This document shows, piece by piece, positions 48,459 through 57,565 of a stretch of 64,000 nucleotides of DNA. The stretch's first letter is position 1; each line of letters opens with the position of its first letter. Under the pieces are notes generated by a model. It made no database searches. It saw only the letters and a list, made by a program, of their open reading frames with translations, and was not told where the DNA came from. The DNA is from Streptomyces pseudovenezuelae (GTDB lineage Bacteria > Actinomycetota > Actinomycetes > Streptomycetales > Streptomycetaceae): contig NZ_JARXVH010000001.1 of the NCBI RefSeq assembly GCF_029892565.1, positions 620,001-684,000 on the forward strand, in the 5' to 3' direction. Made by a program: the position numbers and the translations under genes.

Positions 48459-49655
48459 ATGGGAGCGCGAAGGCCGCGGACCGGTCATGACTGGAAGCTG
48501 CTGGCGGAGTCCTGCACTGCTCTGCTGGAACGGCTGCCGCAGCTCGTCGACGAGCATCTGCGGCAGCTCACCGTGCACTCCCCCGTCTACGGGCAGGTGC
48601 TCCCGCACGACCAGCAGTGGCGGGAGGCGGAGGAGGCGATGCGGATCGGCATCGAGACGCTGTCCGCGCCCCGCGACTCACCGCGCCGGGACCTGGAGCA
48701 CGCCGAGGACACGGGCCGGCGCCGGGCCCGGCAGGGACTGCCGCTGGACCTCCTCGTGCACGCCTACCGCAGCGCCGGCTATCTGCTGTGGGACGCGCTC
48801 GTGGACGGCACGGCCGGCCGGGAGCCCGAGCGGCTCACGGCGCTGATGCGCTCGACGACGATGGTGTGGTCGGCGGTGGACGCGCAGGCCCAGACGGCGT
48901 CGGAGGCCTACCGGGCCACCGAGGCGGAGCTGCGCCGGCGCACGGACGAGCAGTTGCAGGCGCTCCTCGACGCGCTCCTGGAGGGACAGGCCACGCCCGG
49001 GCTCGCGGCACGGGCGGCCGCGGGGCTGGACCTGCCGGAGCACGGGCCGTACGCCGTGGTGGTGCTGCGGGCCGAACGGCGGGAGCCCGACGAGCGGCCG
49101 GTGCGGGGTGCCGGGCTGCGGTTCATCTGGCGGATGCGGGCCGACGGCGAGGTGGGGGTCGTGGCGCTCGCGCCCGGTCAGGGCCTGGACGGCGTCGCGC
49201 GCGTGCTCGCCGGGCGCTGCTCGGGACCGGGCGGTATCAGCCCGGTGGTGCCCGGTCTTGCCGAACTGGGGCGGGCCCGGCGGCTGGCCGAACTGGCGCT
49301 GCGCACCTGCCCGCCGGACGGAACCGCGGTCGTACGCCTGGACCAACGGATGCCGACCGCACTCGTGGTGAGCCAGCCGGAGCTGGCGGACCGGCTGGTG
49401 GCCGACGTGTTCGGCGCGCTCCTGGAGCTGGAGCCCGCCGACCGGGCCGTGCTCCTGGGGACCCTCGACGGGTGGCTGGCCTGCGAGGGCTCGGCGGGCC
49501 GGGCGGCGGCGCGGCTGTACTGCCACCGCAACACGGTCTTCAACCGGTTACGGCGGCTGGAGCAGCTCACGTCCCGGTCGCTGGCCCGCCCCCGGGACCT
49601 GATCGAGATGACGCTGGCGTTGGACGCGTATCGACTGTCGGGGGTGCGGAGGTGA
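48459..49655 (+). CDS. PucR family transcriptional regulator
   Basis: A 398-residue regulator with an N-terminal sensor-like helical region (HDWKLLAESCTALLERLPQLVDEHLRQL) and the C-terminal PucR helix-turn-helix, LDGWLACEGSAGRAAARLYCHRNTVFNRLRRLEQLTSRSL. In streptomycetes this class often controls adjacent transport or catabolic operons. Its position divergent from liv and the shared palindrome make it the likely regulator of that transporter. A Shine-Dalgarno is not obvious; CATCC precedes the ATG at 48459. Confidence 0.83.
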   Translation: MGARRPRTGHDWKLLAESCTALLERLPQLVDEHLRQLTVHSPVYGQVLPHDQQWREAEEAMRIGIETLSAPRDSPRRDLEHAEDTGRRRARQGLPLDLLVHAYRSAGYLLWDALVDGTAGREPERLTALMRSTTMVWSAVDAQAQTASEAYRATEAELRRRTDEQLQALLDALLEGQATPGLAARAAAGLDLPEHGPYAVVVLRAERREPDERPVRGAGLRFIWRMRADGEVGVVALAPGQGLDGVARVLAGRCSGPGGISPVVPGLAELGRARRLAELALRTCPPDGTAVVRLDQRMPTALVVSQPELADRLVADVFGALLELEPADRAVLLGTLDGWLACEGSAGRAAARLYCHRNTVFNRLRRLEQLTSRSLARPRDLIEMTLALDAYRLSGVRR

Positions 49656-49698
49656 ACGGCCGTGAGGTGAAGGGGAGTTGGGCGGACGTGCGCGGGCC

Positions 49699-50829
49699 TC
49701 AGACCAGGAAGTCCCGCGCGATCTGCTCCGCGACCTTCTCCAGGATCGGCCCGGCCTCCGTGATGCACTTGGCGATGTCCGGCTCGACGCCGGTCAGCGG
49801 GTACGCCCGTCGGAAGCCGGCCTGCCCCAGCGCCTGCGGTTGCAGCCCGAGCCGTCCGCAGACCGCGACGACCTCCTTGCCGGCGGCCCGTGCGGCGGTG
49901 GCGACGCCCGCGGGGGCCTTGCCGTGCAGGGTCTGTTCGTCCAGGGAGCCCTCACCGGTGATCACCAGGTCCGCGTGCTCCAGCGCCGCCGCGAAGCCGA
50001 GGACGTCGAGCATGACCTCGATGCCGGGGCGGAAGCGGGCGCCGAGGAGGAGGGCGCCGTAGCCGATGCCGCCCGCGGCACCCGCGCCCGGCGCGACGGC
50101 GTACTCGGCGGCCTTGGCGCCGACCGAGTCCTCCAGCACCTTGGCGTAGTGCGCGAGGGCCGCGTCCAGCGCCTCCACGTCGTCCGGCGAGGCGCCCTTC
50201 TGCGGCCCGTAGACGGCCGGGGCGCCCTTCGGGCCGGTGAGCGGGTTGTCGACGTCGCTGGCGAGCACCAGTTCGACGGAGGCGAAGCGGGGGTCCAGGT
50301 CCGACAGGTCGGCGGAGGCGAGCTCGGCAAGACCGCCGCCGCCCGGCGGGACCGGCTCTCCCTCGGCGTCCAGGAACCGCGCACCGAGCGCGGACAGCAT
50401 GCCGGCGCCGCCGTCGGTCGTCGCGCTGCCGCCGACGCCGAACACGATGGTCCGCGCACCCGCGTCCAGCGCGGCCCGCAGCAGCTCTCCGGAGCCGTAC
50501 GTCGAGGCCGTGAGCGGCGCGAAGACGCCCGCGGGTAGCCGCTGCAACCCGCTCGCCTCGGCCATCTCGACGACCGCCGTGTCGCCGCGCAGCGCGAAGG
50601 CCGCCGTCACCTCGTGCCCGAGCGGGCCCGCGACCCGCACCTCGTGCCGTTCGAAACCGGCCGCCACCGCCGCGTCCACGGTGCCGTCACCGCCGTCGGC
50701 CACGGGGAGCGATTCCACCGTGAGCCCTGGGACGATCCGGCGCAGCCCGGTCGTCACCCGCTCGGCGACCTGTACGGCCGTCAGCGAGCCCTTGAACTTG
50801 TCCGCGGCGATGAGCACCCGCTGTGTCAC
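49699..50829 (-). CDS. Glycerate kinase (GK-I family)
   Basis: A 376-residue kinase: VLIAADKFKGSLTAVQVAERV at the start, PVADGGDGTVDAAVAAG, and FGVGGSATTDGGAGMLSALG with DVDNPLTGPKGA are the hallmarks of the GlxK/GarK family. It phosphorylates D-glycerate, feeding glyoxylate-derived carbon to glycolysis; it could use glyoxylate from the ethylmalonyl-CoA pathway, although the genes are not adjacent. The GTG at 50829 follows AAGGGG; the protein starts VTQRVLIAAD. Confidence 0.88.
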   Translation of the reverse strand: MTQRVLIAADKFKGSLTAVQVAERVTTGLRRIVPGLTVESLPVADGGDGTVDAAVAAGFERHEVRVAGPLGHEVTAAFALRGDTAVVEMAEASGLQRLPAGVFAPLTASTYGSGELLRAALDAGARTIVFGVGGSATTDGGAGMLSALGARFLDAEGEPVPPGGGGLAELASADLSDLDPRFASVELVLASDVDNPLTGPKGAPAVYGPQKGASPDDVEALDAALAHYAKVLEDSVGAKAAEYAVAPGAGAAGGIGYGALLLGARFRPGIEVMLDVLGFAAALEHADLVITGEGSLDEQTLHGKAPAGVATAARAAGKEVVAVCGRLGLQPQALGQAGFRRAYPLTGVEPDIAKCITEAGPILEKVAEQIARDFLV

Positions 50830-51018
50830 CAGATATCCCCTTGCTCTCCGGGTCCCGCACATGTCAGGACCAGTCGCGCCGCTGTGACCTTAACCGGAGG
50901 ACGGCCTCGCCGTCATGCCCCGACCGATCCCTGAGAACGGGGTGAGACCAACGTACGAGCGCCGTGGGAAACCCCTGTGCGGACCGCCGAAGACCGTACG
51001 GCGGCGCCAGGATTCGGG

Positions 51019-52104
51019 TAAACCGGAACTATGACCCCTGTGGGCACCGCGCCAGAGCTCGCCGACCGCGTCCTCGGAGGGTGGCTGGGCCGGATCTCGG
51101 GCAACATGCTCGGCAAGCCGGTCGAGCAGGGCGACCTGTGGACGCGGGACCGGATCGACCGCTATCTGCGGCAGGCCGCCGCCCTGCCGCTCACCGACTA
51201 CCTCCCCGCGCCCGCCGACGAGAGCGACGGCTTCGAGCTGCGCCCCGAGTGGCGCCAGTGCGTGCGCGGCCGTATCCACGGCAGCTGCCGGGACGACGAC
51301 GTCGACTACGCGATCCTCGGCCTCGACCTGCTGGAGACGCACGGTTTCGGCTTCAGCACCGAGCAGGTCGGCGATCTGTGGCTGCTGCGGCTGCCGTATC
51401 TGCAGACCTACACGGCGGAGCGGGCCGCGTACCGCAACCTCGCCAACGGGCTCAAGCCGCCGCTGACGGCGACGTACGACAACCCGTACCAGGAGTGGAT
51501 CGGCGCGCTGATCCGCGCCGACATCTACGGCTGGACCTGCCCGGGCGTCCCCCGCCGGGCCGCCTCCCTGGCCCGCCGTGACGCGGTTCTGTCTCATACG
51601 GGAAACGGTGTCTACGGCGCGATGTGGGCGGCGGCGCTGATCTCGGCGGCCTTCACGGCGCCGACCGTCCGGCACGCGGTGGACCAGGCGCTGACCGTCA
51701 TCCCGGCGGGCAGCCGGCTCGCCCGGACCGTGCGCCGGGTCGTCTCGCTCCACGACACCCGGATGACCTGGGAGGACACCCTGACCACGGTGTCCGAGGA
51801 GACCACCGGACTCGGCTGGATCCACACCATCCCGAACGCCGCCGTCCTCACCGCCGGGCTCCTGTACGGCGACGGCGACTTCACCCGCACCATCACGCTC
51901 ACCGTCCGCGGCGGCCTGGACACCGACTCCAACGGCGCGACCGCCGGCTCGGTGGCGGGCGTACTGACCGGCGCGGACGCCATCCCGACCCAATGGAAGG
52001 AACCGCTGGAGGACACGGTACGCAGCGCGGTCTTCGGCTTCGACCGGATGCGGATCAGCGAACTGGCGGAGCGGACAGTGCAGTTGGCGGACACGGACGC
52101 CTGA
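51019..52104 (+). CDS. ADP-ribosylglycohydrolase (DraG/ARH-like) family protein
   Basis: The coding region begins at the ATG at 51031; TAAACC at 51019-51024 is a possible -10 box, so the gene may be leaderless. The 357-residue product has the first metal/ligand cluster as GGWLGRISGNMLGKPVE and GSCRDDDVDYAILGLDLL, and the second as GGLDTDSNGATAGSVAGVLTGAD, which bind the two Mg ions of ADP-ribosyl-hydrolases. Family members remove ADP-ribose from arginine, or act on ADP-ribosyl or other substrates in metabolism. It is divergent from glycerate kinase. Confidence 0.83.
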
Positions 52105-52169
52105 TCTGCCACTTCCCTCAGCCGCGCAGTGAGTCCGAGGCGCCTGCGCAAGCTGGTTACCCTTCCTGG

Positions 52170-52661
52170 ATGACCACCCAAGACTTCGCCACGTACATCG
52201 CCGGCCTGCCGCGCGTGCTCGCCGGGGCCGCCGCCCTCTTCCGCGACGCCGAGGGCCGGGTTCTGCTCGTCGAGCCCAACTACCGTGAGGGCTGGGCGCT
52301 TCCGGGCGGCACGATCGAGTCCGACGACGGCGAGACCCCGCGCCAGGGCGCGCGGCGCGAGACGCTCGAGGAGATCGGCCTCGACCGCGAACTCGGCCAA
52401 CTCCTCGCGGTGGACTGGGTGTACCGGCCGACCTGGCCGCCGCTGGTGGCGTACCTGTACGACGGCGGAGTCCTCACCGAGGACGACTTCAAGGCGATCC
52501 GCCTCCAGGAGGAGGAACTGCTCTCCTGGCGCCTGGTGGAGCCCGGCCAACTCACCGAGTACCTCCAAGGCCCCCTCGGCCACCGCGTCCTGATCGCCCT
52601 GGACGTCCTGGCGCAGGGCTCGGGCACGGCGGAACTGGAGAACGGGCAGCGGGTCGGCTGA
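52170..52661 (+). CDS. Nudix hydrolase
   Basis: A 163-residue Nudix enzyme. The Nudix box reads GGTIESDDGETPRQGARRETLEEIGL; relative to G-x5-E-x7-R-E-U-x-E-E-x-G-U it has two extra residues (SDDGE) before the first Glu, and the rest is exact. It would hydrolyse a nucleoside diphosphate linked to another moiety, ADP-ribose being one possibility given the neighbours. TACCCT at 52158-52163 ends 6 bases before the ATG, suggesting a leaderless mRNA. Confidence 0.85.
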   Translation: MTTQDFATYIAGLPRVLAGAAALFRDAEGRVLLVEPNYREGWALPGGTIESDDGETPRQGARRETLEEIGLDRELGQLLAVDWVYRPTWPPLVAYLYDGGVLTEDDFKAIRLQEEELLSWRLVEPGQLTEYLQGPLGHRVLIALDVLAQGSGTAELENGQRVG

Positions 52662-52671
52662 GGCGGGTCGA

Positions 52672-52872
52672 TCAGCCCTCGATGTCCCTGGGCTTGCCGT
52701 CGACCTCGCGCAGGACTTCGTCGCGGGCGGCCACGCGGGCCTCGGTCCGATGCCCGCGCTGGATGTGGTCGCGGACGACGAGCTCGACGGCGTCCTGGGG
52801 GTTGCCCACGCCCGCAAGCACCATGACTTCCACGACGAGTTCGGCATCGAGCGAAATGGTGACCTTGGCCAT
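52672..52872 (-). CDS. Small VapB/Arc-type antitoxin-like protein, orphan
   Basis: A 66-residue protein, MAKVTISLDAELVVEVMVLAG, with a ribbon-helix-helix-like start as in VapB antitoxins (DUF2191-like) and an acidic/basic C-terminal tail. The usual downstream PIN-domain toxin is missing: the gene ends 11 bases from the facing Nudix gene. It may act alone as a regulator or be a remnant. The ATG at 52872 was chosen from the MAKV(T/S)ISLD start; no clear Shine-Dalgarno. Confidence 0.6.
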   Translation of the reverse strand: MAKVTISLDAELVVEVMVLAGVGNPQDAVELVVRDHIQRGHRTEARVAARDEVLREVDGKPRDIEG

Positions 52873-52937
52873 GCCGGGACGCTGACACCCCACCCGACCT
52901 CGCCGATATCCGTTGGCCGCCCACGGATGCGCCGACC

Positions 52938-53685
52938 TACGCTCGACGCCATGAGCAGACCACTTGTCGCCCTTCTCAGCGGCGCGGGTATCTCCACCGA
53001 CTCCGGCATCCCCGACTATCGGGGGCCCAACGGCCTGTGGCGGAAGGATCCCGAGGCCGAGAAGCTCGTGACGTACGAGTACTACATGAACGACCCGGAG
53101 ATCCGCCGACGTTCATGGCAGATGCGGCGCAAGAACCGCACGCTGACGGCCGAGCCGAACGCCGCACACGTGGCGGTGGCCGAGCTGGAGCGCGACGGCG
53201 TACCGGTGCGGGTCCTCACGCAGAACGTCGACGGGCTGCACCAGCTGGCCGGGATGCCCGCCCGCAAGGTGCTCGAACTGCACGGCAGCGCACGGAGTTT
53301 CGTGTGCACCAAGTGCGATGCGCGCGGGCCGATGGAGGACGCGATCGCCCGGGTCGAGGCCGGCGAGGACGACCCGCCCTGCCTCGACTGCGGGGGCATC
53401 CTCAAGTCGGCGACCGTCTTCTTCGGCGAGCAGCTCGATCCGGTGGTGCTGGGCGAGGCCGCCGCGATCGCCAAGGCCTGCCAGGTGTTCATCGCCGTCG
53501 GGAGCAGCCTGCAGGTCCACCCGGCGGCGGGGCTGGCCGGGGTCGCCGCCGACCACGGCGCACGGCTCGTCATCGTCAACGCCGAGCCGACGCCGTACGA
53601 CGAACGGGCCGACGAGGTCGTTCGGGAACCGATCGGCACAGCCCTGCCCGCGCTCCTGCGCCGGCTGAGCGCGAAGGAGGAGTGA
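52938..53685 (+). CDS. Sir2 family NAD-dependent protein deacylase
   Basis: The coding region starts at the ATG at 52951; TACGCT at 52938-52943 is its likely -10 box. A 244-residue sirtuin: LSGAGISTDSGIPDYRG, TQNVDGLHQLAG, catalytic His in LELHGSARSFVC, zinc cysteines in CTKC and CLDC, and VGSSLQVHPAAGL, VNAEPTPYDERAD. It removes acyl groups from lysine using NAD and releases O-acyl-ADP-ribose; this could be a substrate for the macrodomain and Nudix products nearby. Both zinc pairs are intact, so activity is expected. Confidence 0.9.
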
Positions 53686-53699
53686 CAACTCGCTTGAAC

Positions 53700-54356
53700 T
53701 CAGGCCTGTTCAGAGTCCGCGCGGGTGAACGTCACATGCGTGACTCCGGTGGGCGACGAGGTGGCCTCGACCTCGTAGTCCTTCTCCAGGTCCTCCAGTC
53801 CGTCCCAGAGGCGTACGCCTCGGCCGAGCAGGATCGGGACCACCACGACGTGCATGCGGTCGACGAGGCGGGCGGCGAGGAAGTCGCGGATCACGGTGGG
53901 TCCCCCGCCGATGCGTACGTCCTGGCCGCCCGCGGCCTCACGGGCCGTCTCTAGCGCTTTGTCGGGCGACGCGTCGAGGAAGTGGAAGGTCGTGCCGCCC
54001 TCCATCTCGATCGACGGGCGCGGGTGATGGGTGAGGACGAAGGTCGGTGTGTGGAACGGCGGGTTGGGCCCCCACCACCCCTTCCACTCCGGGTCCTCGT
54101 GCCAGCCGGGCGGGCCGAACTTCCCGGCGCCCATGATCTCGGCACCGATCCCGGGCATGAACTGCCGGGCGAAGGCGTCGTCGATACCGCCGGTGCCGCC
54201 GGACCCGCCGGTCATGTCGTGCCAGAACCCAGTGGTGAACATCCACTGGTGCAGCCTTTCGCCGGCGTGGCCGAACGGCGCGTCCTGGCTCTGGACGTCA
54301 CCGGTGCCGAAGCCGTCGAGCGAGATGGAGAAGTTGTGGACGCGGGCGTGTGACAT
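53700..54356 (-). CDS. RibD-C/dihydrofolate reductase-like protein
   Basis: A 218-residue protein of the RibD C-terminal/DHFR-like fold: MSHARVHNFSISLDGFGTGDVQSQDAPFG at the start and GGQDVRIGGGPTVIRDFLAARLVDRMHVVVVPILLGRGVRLWDGL at the end, the latter containing the NADPH-binding GGG loop. Members reduce pyrimidine or pterin-like compounds, but many remain uncharacterised. AAGGA lies before the ATG. It is divergent from the LysR gene, which may regulate it. Confidence 0.83.
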   Translation of the reverse strand: MSHARVHNFSISLDGFGTGDVQSQDAPFGHAGERLHQWMFTTGFWHDMTGGSGGTGGIDDAFARQFMPGIGAEIMGAGKFGPPGWHEDPEWKGWWGPNPPFHTPTFVLTHHPRPSIEMEGGTTFHFLDASPDKALETAREAAGGQDVRIGGGPTVIRDFLAARLVDRMHVVVVPILLGRGVRLWDGLEDLEKDYEVEATSSPTGVTHVTFTRADSEQA

Positions 54357-54457
54357 GAGCGGCGATTCCTTTCCTTCTGCTGGTCCAGTTTCGTCGAATC
54401 AACTCGGTCTCGCAGAGATGATGGTCGCCCCGTCGTCATGACGTCCAATGCCACTCC

Positions 54458-54480
54458 ATCTCGGGACGCATAGATAAACT
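54458..54480 (+). promoter_or_regulatory. LysR-type box and promoter of the LysR gene
   Basis: ATCT (54458-54461) and AGAT (54472-54475) are 10 bases apart, the partial dyad typical of LysR-type sites. TAAACT (54475-54480) is a -10-like box 6 bases before the ATG, so bound regulator would overlap its own promoter. Confidence 0.4.
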
Positions 54481-54486
54481 TAATCA

Positions 54487-55374
54487 ATGCTGAACCTGAC
54501 GCACCTCAAGGTGCTGGAGGCGGTCGCCCGTCTTGGATCGGTGACCGAGGCGGCGAAGGAGCTGCACTACTCTCAGCCGTCGGTCAGCCACCACCTGGGA
54601 CGGCTGGAGGCGGTCACCGAGGCGAGGCTCGTCCAACGGGTGGGCCGCGGTATCCGGCTCACCCCCGAGGGCGAATTCCTGGCGCAGCGGGCGAGAGAGA
54701 TCCTGGGGCGGGTCGACTCCGCGTCCGTCGAGCTCGCCGCCCGCGTGGGGCTCCGTGCCGGACGGGTACGGCTCGCCGGTTTCCAGACGGTCCTCAGCAC
54801 GCTGGTGCCGAAGGCGGCCACCGAGTTGTCCCGGGAGCACCCGGGAATCGAGTTGAACCTCGTGGATGCCCACCCGGTCGAGGGCCTGCAGATGCTGCGT
54901 TCGGGGCACGTCGACATCGCCCTGATCTTCCGGCATACCGAGACTCCGCTGGAGGAGGAGGGATTCCGGCTCACCCACCTGCTGGACGACCCCCTCTACC
55001 TCGTCAGCGACCAACCCCGTCAGCGTCTCGAGGACCACCGCGACTCCCCATGGGTCGGCGGCTGCGAACGCTGTCGGGCCGCCACGATCACGGCCTGCGA
55101 AGGCGCCGGCTTCGCACCGCGGATCGCCTACTCCTGCGACGACACGGTCGTCTCCCAAGCCTTGGTGGCCGCCGGGATGGGTGTCGCCATCCTCAACGGC
55201 CTCGCGCTGCAGGCCCACCGGGCGCCGGGCATCCACACCACCCAACTCACCGGCAACGCCCGCCGGATCTACGCCGCCACCTACGGCGACCCACCGGACC
55301 CACCCGCCACGACCGCACTGATCGAGATCCTGACGGCGCAGGCGCGAGTACCGGACGGGGACGCGGGGTTCTGA
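54487..55374 (+). CDS. LysR family transcriptional regulator
   Basis: A 295-residue regulator with the N-terminal winged helix LTHLKVLEAVARLGSVTEAAKELHYSQPSVSHHLGRLEA and a periplasmic-binding-like effector domain (about 90-290). A co-inducer binds between two lobes. It is divergent from the RibD-like gene, the typical arrangement for a LysR target. The ATG at 54487 is likely the transcription start as well. Confidence 0.87.
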   Translation: MLNLTHLKVLEAVARLGSVTEAAKELHYSQPSVSHHLGRLEAVTEARLVQRVGRGIRLTPEGEFLAQRAREILGRVDSASVELAARVGLRAGRVRLAGFQTVLSTLVPKAATELSREHPGIELNLVDAHPVEGLQMLRSGHVDIALIFRHTETPLEEEGFRLTHLLDDPLYLVSDQPRQRLEDHRDSPWVGGCERCRAATITACEGAGFAPRIAYSCDDTVVSQALVAAGMGVAILNGLALQAHRAPGIHTTQLTGNARRIYAATYGDPPDPPATTALIEILTAQARVPDGDAGF

Positions 55375-55405
55375 CCCCAGGGGTGACGACGGCGTCCAGG
55401 TCCGG

Positions 55406-55900
55406 CTAGAACAGGGTCGTCGCGCTCTCCGATCCGCCCTCGAACGCCAGCAACCGCTGCTTGCGGTCCAGGCCGCCGCCGTAACCCGTCAGGCCGCCGC
55501 TCGTGCCGACCACGCGGTGGCAGGGGACGATGATGCCGATGGGGTTCTTGCCGTTGGCTAGGCCGACCGCGCGGGAGGCACCCGGGTTGCCCAGGGCGTC
55601 GGCCAGGTCGCCGTAGGAGCGGGTCTCGCCGTAGGGGATCAGGTTGAGTTGGTCCCAGACGCTGCGTTGGAACGGGGTGCCGGTCAGCTTCAGGTCGAGG
55701 GTGAACTCCTTCAACTCGCCTGCGAAGTAGGCCTCCAGTTGTTCCTCGGCCTCGCCGAAGAGGGTGTCGTCGCGGGGGCCGAAGGTCTCCTCGGGTGGGC
55801 GGTGGCGCTGTTCGGTCATGTAGAGGCCGCACAGGACGCCGTCGTCGGCGACGAGGGTGAGGGGGCCGTAGGGGCTGGGGGTTACGGTGTGCTGCTTCAT
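55406..55900 (-). CDS. ogt: Methylated-DNA-protein-cysteine methyltransferase (Ogt/MGMT)
   Basis: A 164-residue DNA repair protein with the acceptor Cys127 in IGIIVPCHRVVG, preceded by the helix-turn-helix YGETRSYGDLADALGNPGASRAVGLANGKNP. It transfers methyl from O6-methylguanine to itself in a single-use reaction. It is 42 bases after the AdaA/AlkA gene in the same direction and probably cotranscribed; together they supply all Ada functions. The start MKQHTVTPSP at 55900 is the usual Ogt start; an earlier ATG at 55939 is possible. Confidence 0.9.
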   Translation of the reverse strand: MKQHTVTPSPYGPLTLVADDGVLCGLYMTEQRHRPPEETFGPRDDTLFGEAEEQLEAYFAGELKEFTLDLKLTGTPFQRSVWDQLNLIPYGETRSYGDLADALGNPGASRAVGLANGKNPIGIIVPCHRVVGTSGGLTGYGGGLDRKQRLLAFEGGSESATTLF

Positions 55901-55942
55901 TGGGTGCGAGTGCCCTTGTGTCCGTGAACTTCCTGACATCCC

Positions 55943-57427
55943 TTATACCGGGAGGAAGTTGATCGGGTGGCTGTCGGTCGCCCACAGGTATTGGGTGGCG
56001 TACGCCCGCCAGGGGCGCCAGGCCGTCGCCCGGGCCATGAGGGCCGCCGGTGTGGACGGGAGGCCCAACTCCTGGGCGGCGCGGCGGATTCCGAGGTCGG
56101 TGGCGAGGAACGCGTCGGGGTCGCCGAGGGCGCGCATCGCGATGACGTCGGCCGTCCAGGGGCCGAAGCCGGGGAGGGAGAGGAGCGCGGCCCGGGTCTC
56201 GGGCCAGTCGCTGTCCGGGCCCAACTGGAGCGTTCCGTCGGCCAGTTGGCGTACGAGCGTGGTGAACGTGGTGCGGCGGGTGCGGGGCATCGCCAGGGAC
56301 TCGGGGACGAGGGCGGCGAGCGCCTCGGGGGTCGGGAAGAGGTGGGTGAGGCCGCCCTCGGGGTCGTCCACCGGGTCGCCGTGCGCAACGACCAGGCGAG
56401 CGGCATGGGTTCGGGCGGCGGCGGTGGAGACCTGCTGGCCCAGCACGGCGCGTACGGCGAACTCCGCCTCGTCGACCGTGCGCGGGACGCGTCGGCCGGG
56501 GGCCTTGTCGACGAGCGGGGCAAGCAACGGGTCCGTGCGCAGCTGGTCGTCGACGGCGACCGGGTCGGCGTCCAGGTCGAGCATGCGGCGGCAGCGGCTG
56601 ATGGCGACGGTGAGGTCGCGCAGGTCGCTGAGGGTGAGCCGGCACGCGATGTGGTCGGACTTCGGGGCGAGCGCGACGATGCCGTGCCCGTACGGGAGGC
56701 GCAGCGTCCGGCGGTAGGCGCCGTCCCGCCACTCCTCCACCCCCGGTACGGCGGTCGCCACGAGATGGCCGAAGAGGTTGTCGGGGTTGAGGGGCGCACG
56801 GAAGGGAAGGCGGAGCGTCAGCACGCCGGGGGTGAGGGCCGCCGTGGCCTTCTTGGGGCGGCGACCCCGCAGTTCGGTCGGGGAGAGGGCGTAGACCTCG
56901 CGCACGGTGTCGTTGAAGGTGCGGATCGAGGAGAAGCCGGCGGCGAAGGCGAGCTCCGCCATCGGCAGCGGGGTCGTCTCGATCAACAGGCGTGCGGTCT
57001 GGGCGCGTTGGGCCCGCGCGAGCGCGAGCGGTCCGGCGCCGACCTCGGCGAGCAACTGGCGTTCGACCTGCCGGGTGCTGTAGCCGAGGCGGGCGGCGAG
57101 GCCAGGGACACCGTCGCGGTCGACGACGCCGTCGGCGATCAGCCGCATCGCACGCGCTACGAGGTCGGCGCGCTGGTTCCACTCCGGGGAACCGGGGCTG
57201 GTGTCGGGCCGGCACCGCTTGCAGGCCCGGAAACCGGCCTGCTGGCAGGCCGCCGCGCTGGGGTGGAAGACCATGTTCTCGGGCTTGGGCGGGACCACGG
57301 GGCAACTGGCCCGGCAGTAGATCCGGGTCGTCAGGACCGCCGTGAAGAACCAGCCGTCGAAGCGCGCGTCCTTGGACTGGACGGCGCGTACGCAGCGCTC
57401 TCGGTCGGTGTGCATCCCGTTCTGCAT
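55943..57427 (-). CDS. AdaA/AlkA fusion: methylphosphotriester-sensing activator with 3-methyladenine DNA glycosylase
   Basis: A 494-residue fusion. Residues 1-75 form the Ada zinc domain with Cys38, Cys42, Cys69 and Cys72, the same numbers as in E. coli Ada, which supports the ATG at 57427. Residues about 85-185 are an AraC-type HTH (GLAARLGYSTRQVERQLLAEVGAGP). From about 200 onward lies AlkA: an N-terminal domain, then the helix-hairpin-helix with catalytic Asp in LLSLPGFGPWTADVIAMRALGDPDAFLATDLGIRRA. A methylated phosphate on DNA is taken onto Cys38 and switches the protein to an activator; AlkA excises 3-methylpurines. The O6-methyl function is in the adjacent ogt. Confidence 0.9.
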   Translation of the reverse strand: MQNGMHTDRERCVRAVQSKDARFDGWFFTAVLTTRIYCRASCPVVPPKPENMVFHPSAAACQQAGFRACKRCRPDTSPGSPEWNQRADLVARAMRLIADGVVDRDGVPGLAARLGYSTRQVERQLLAEVGAGPLALARAQRAQTARLLIETTPLPMAELAFAAGFSSIRTFNDTVREVYALSPTELRGRRPKKATAALTPGVLTLRLPFRAPLNPDNLFGHLVATAVPGVEEWRDGAYRRTLRLPYGHGIVALAPKSDHIACRLTLSDLRDLTVAISRCRRMLDLDADPVAVDDQLRTDPLLAPLVDKAPGRRVPRTVDEAEFAVRAVLGQQVSTAAARTHAARLVVAHGDPVDDPEGGLTHLFPTPEALAALVPESLAMPRTRRTTFTTLVRQLADGTLQLGPDSDWPETRAALLSLPGFGPWTADVIAMRALGDPDAFLATDLGIRRAAQELGLPSTPAALMARATAWRPWRAYATQYLWATDSHPINFLPV

Positions 57428-57565
57428 GCGTCCAGCATCGGCGATGCGCAGGGGCAGGGCTGGCGAGAATCCGACATCAACCTTGCGTGCCCTGGGGCAC
57501 CTCGGATCATCGGCCGACCCCACTCATCCGCCAACCCCACTCACCGGCCGTTCCCGCGGCCCACG

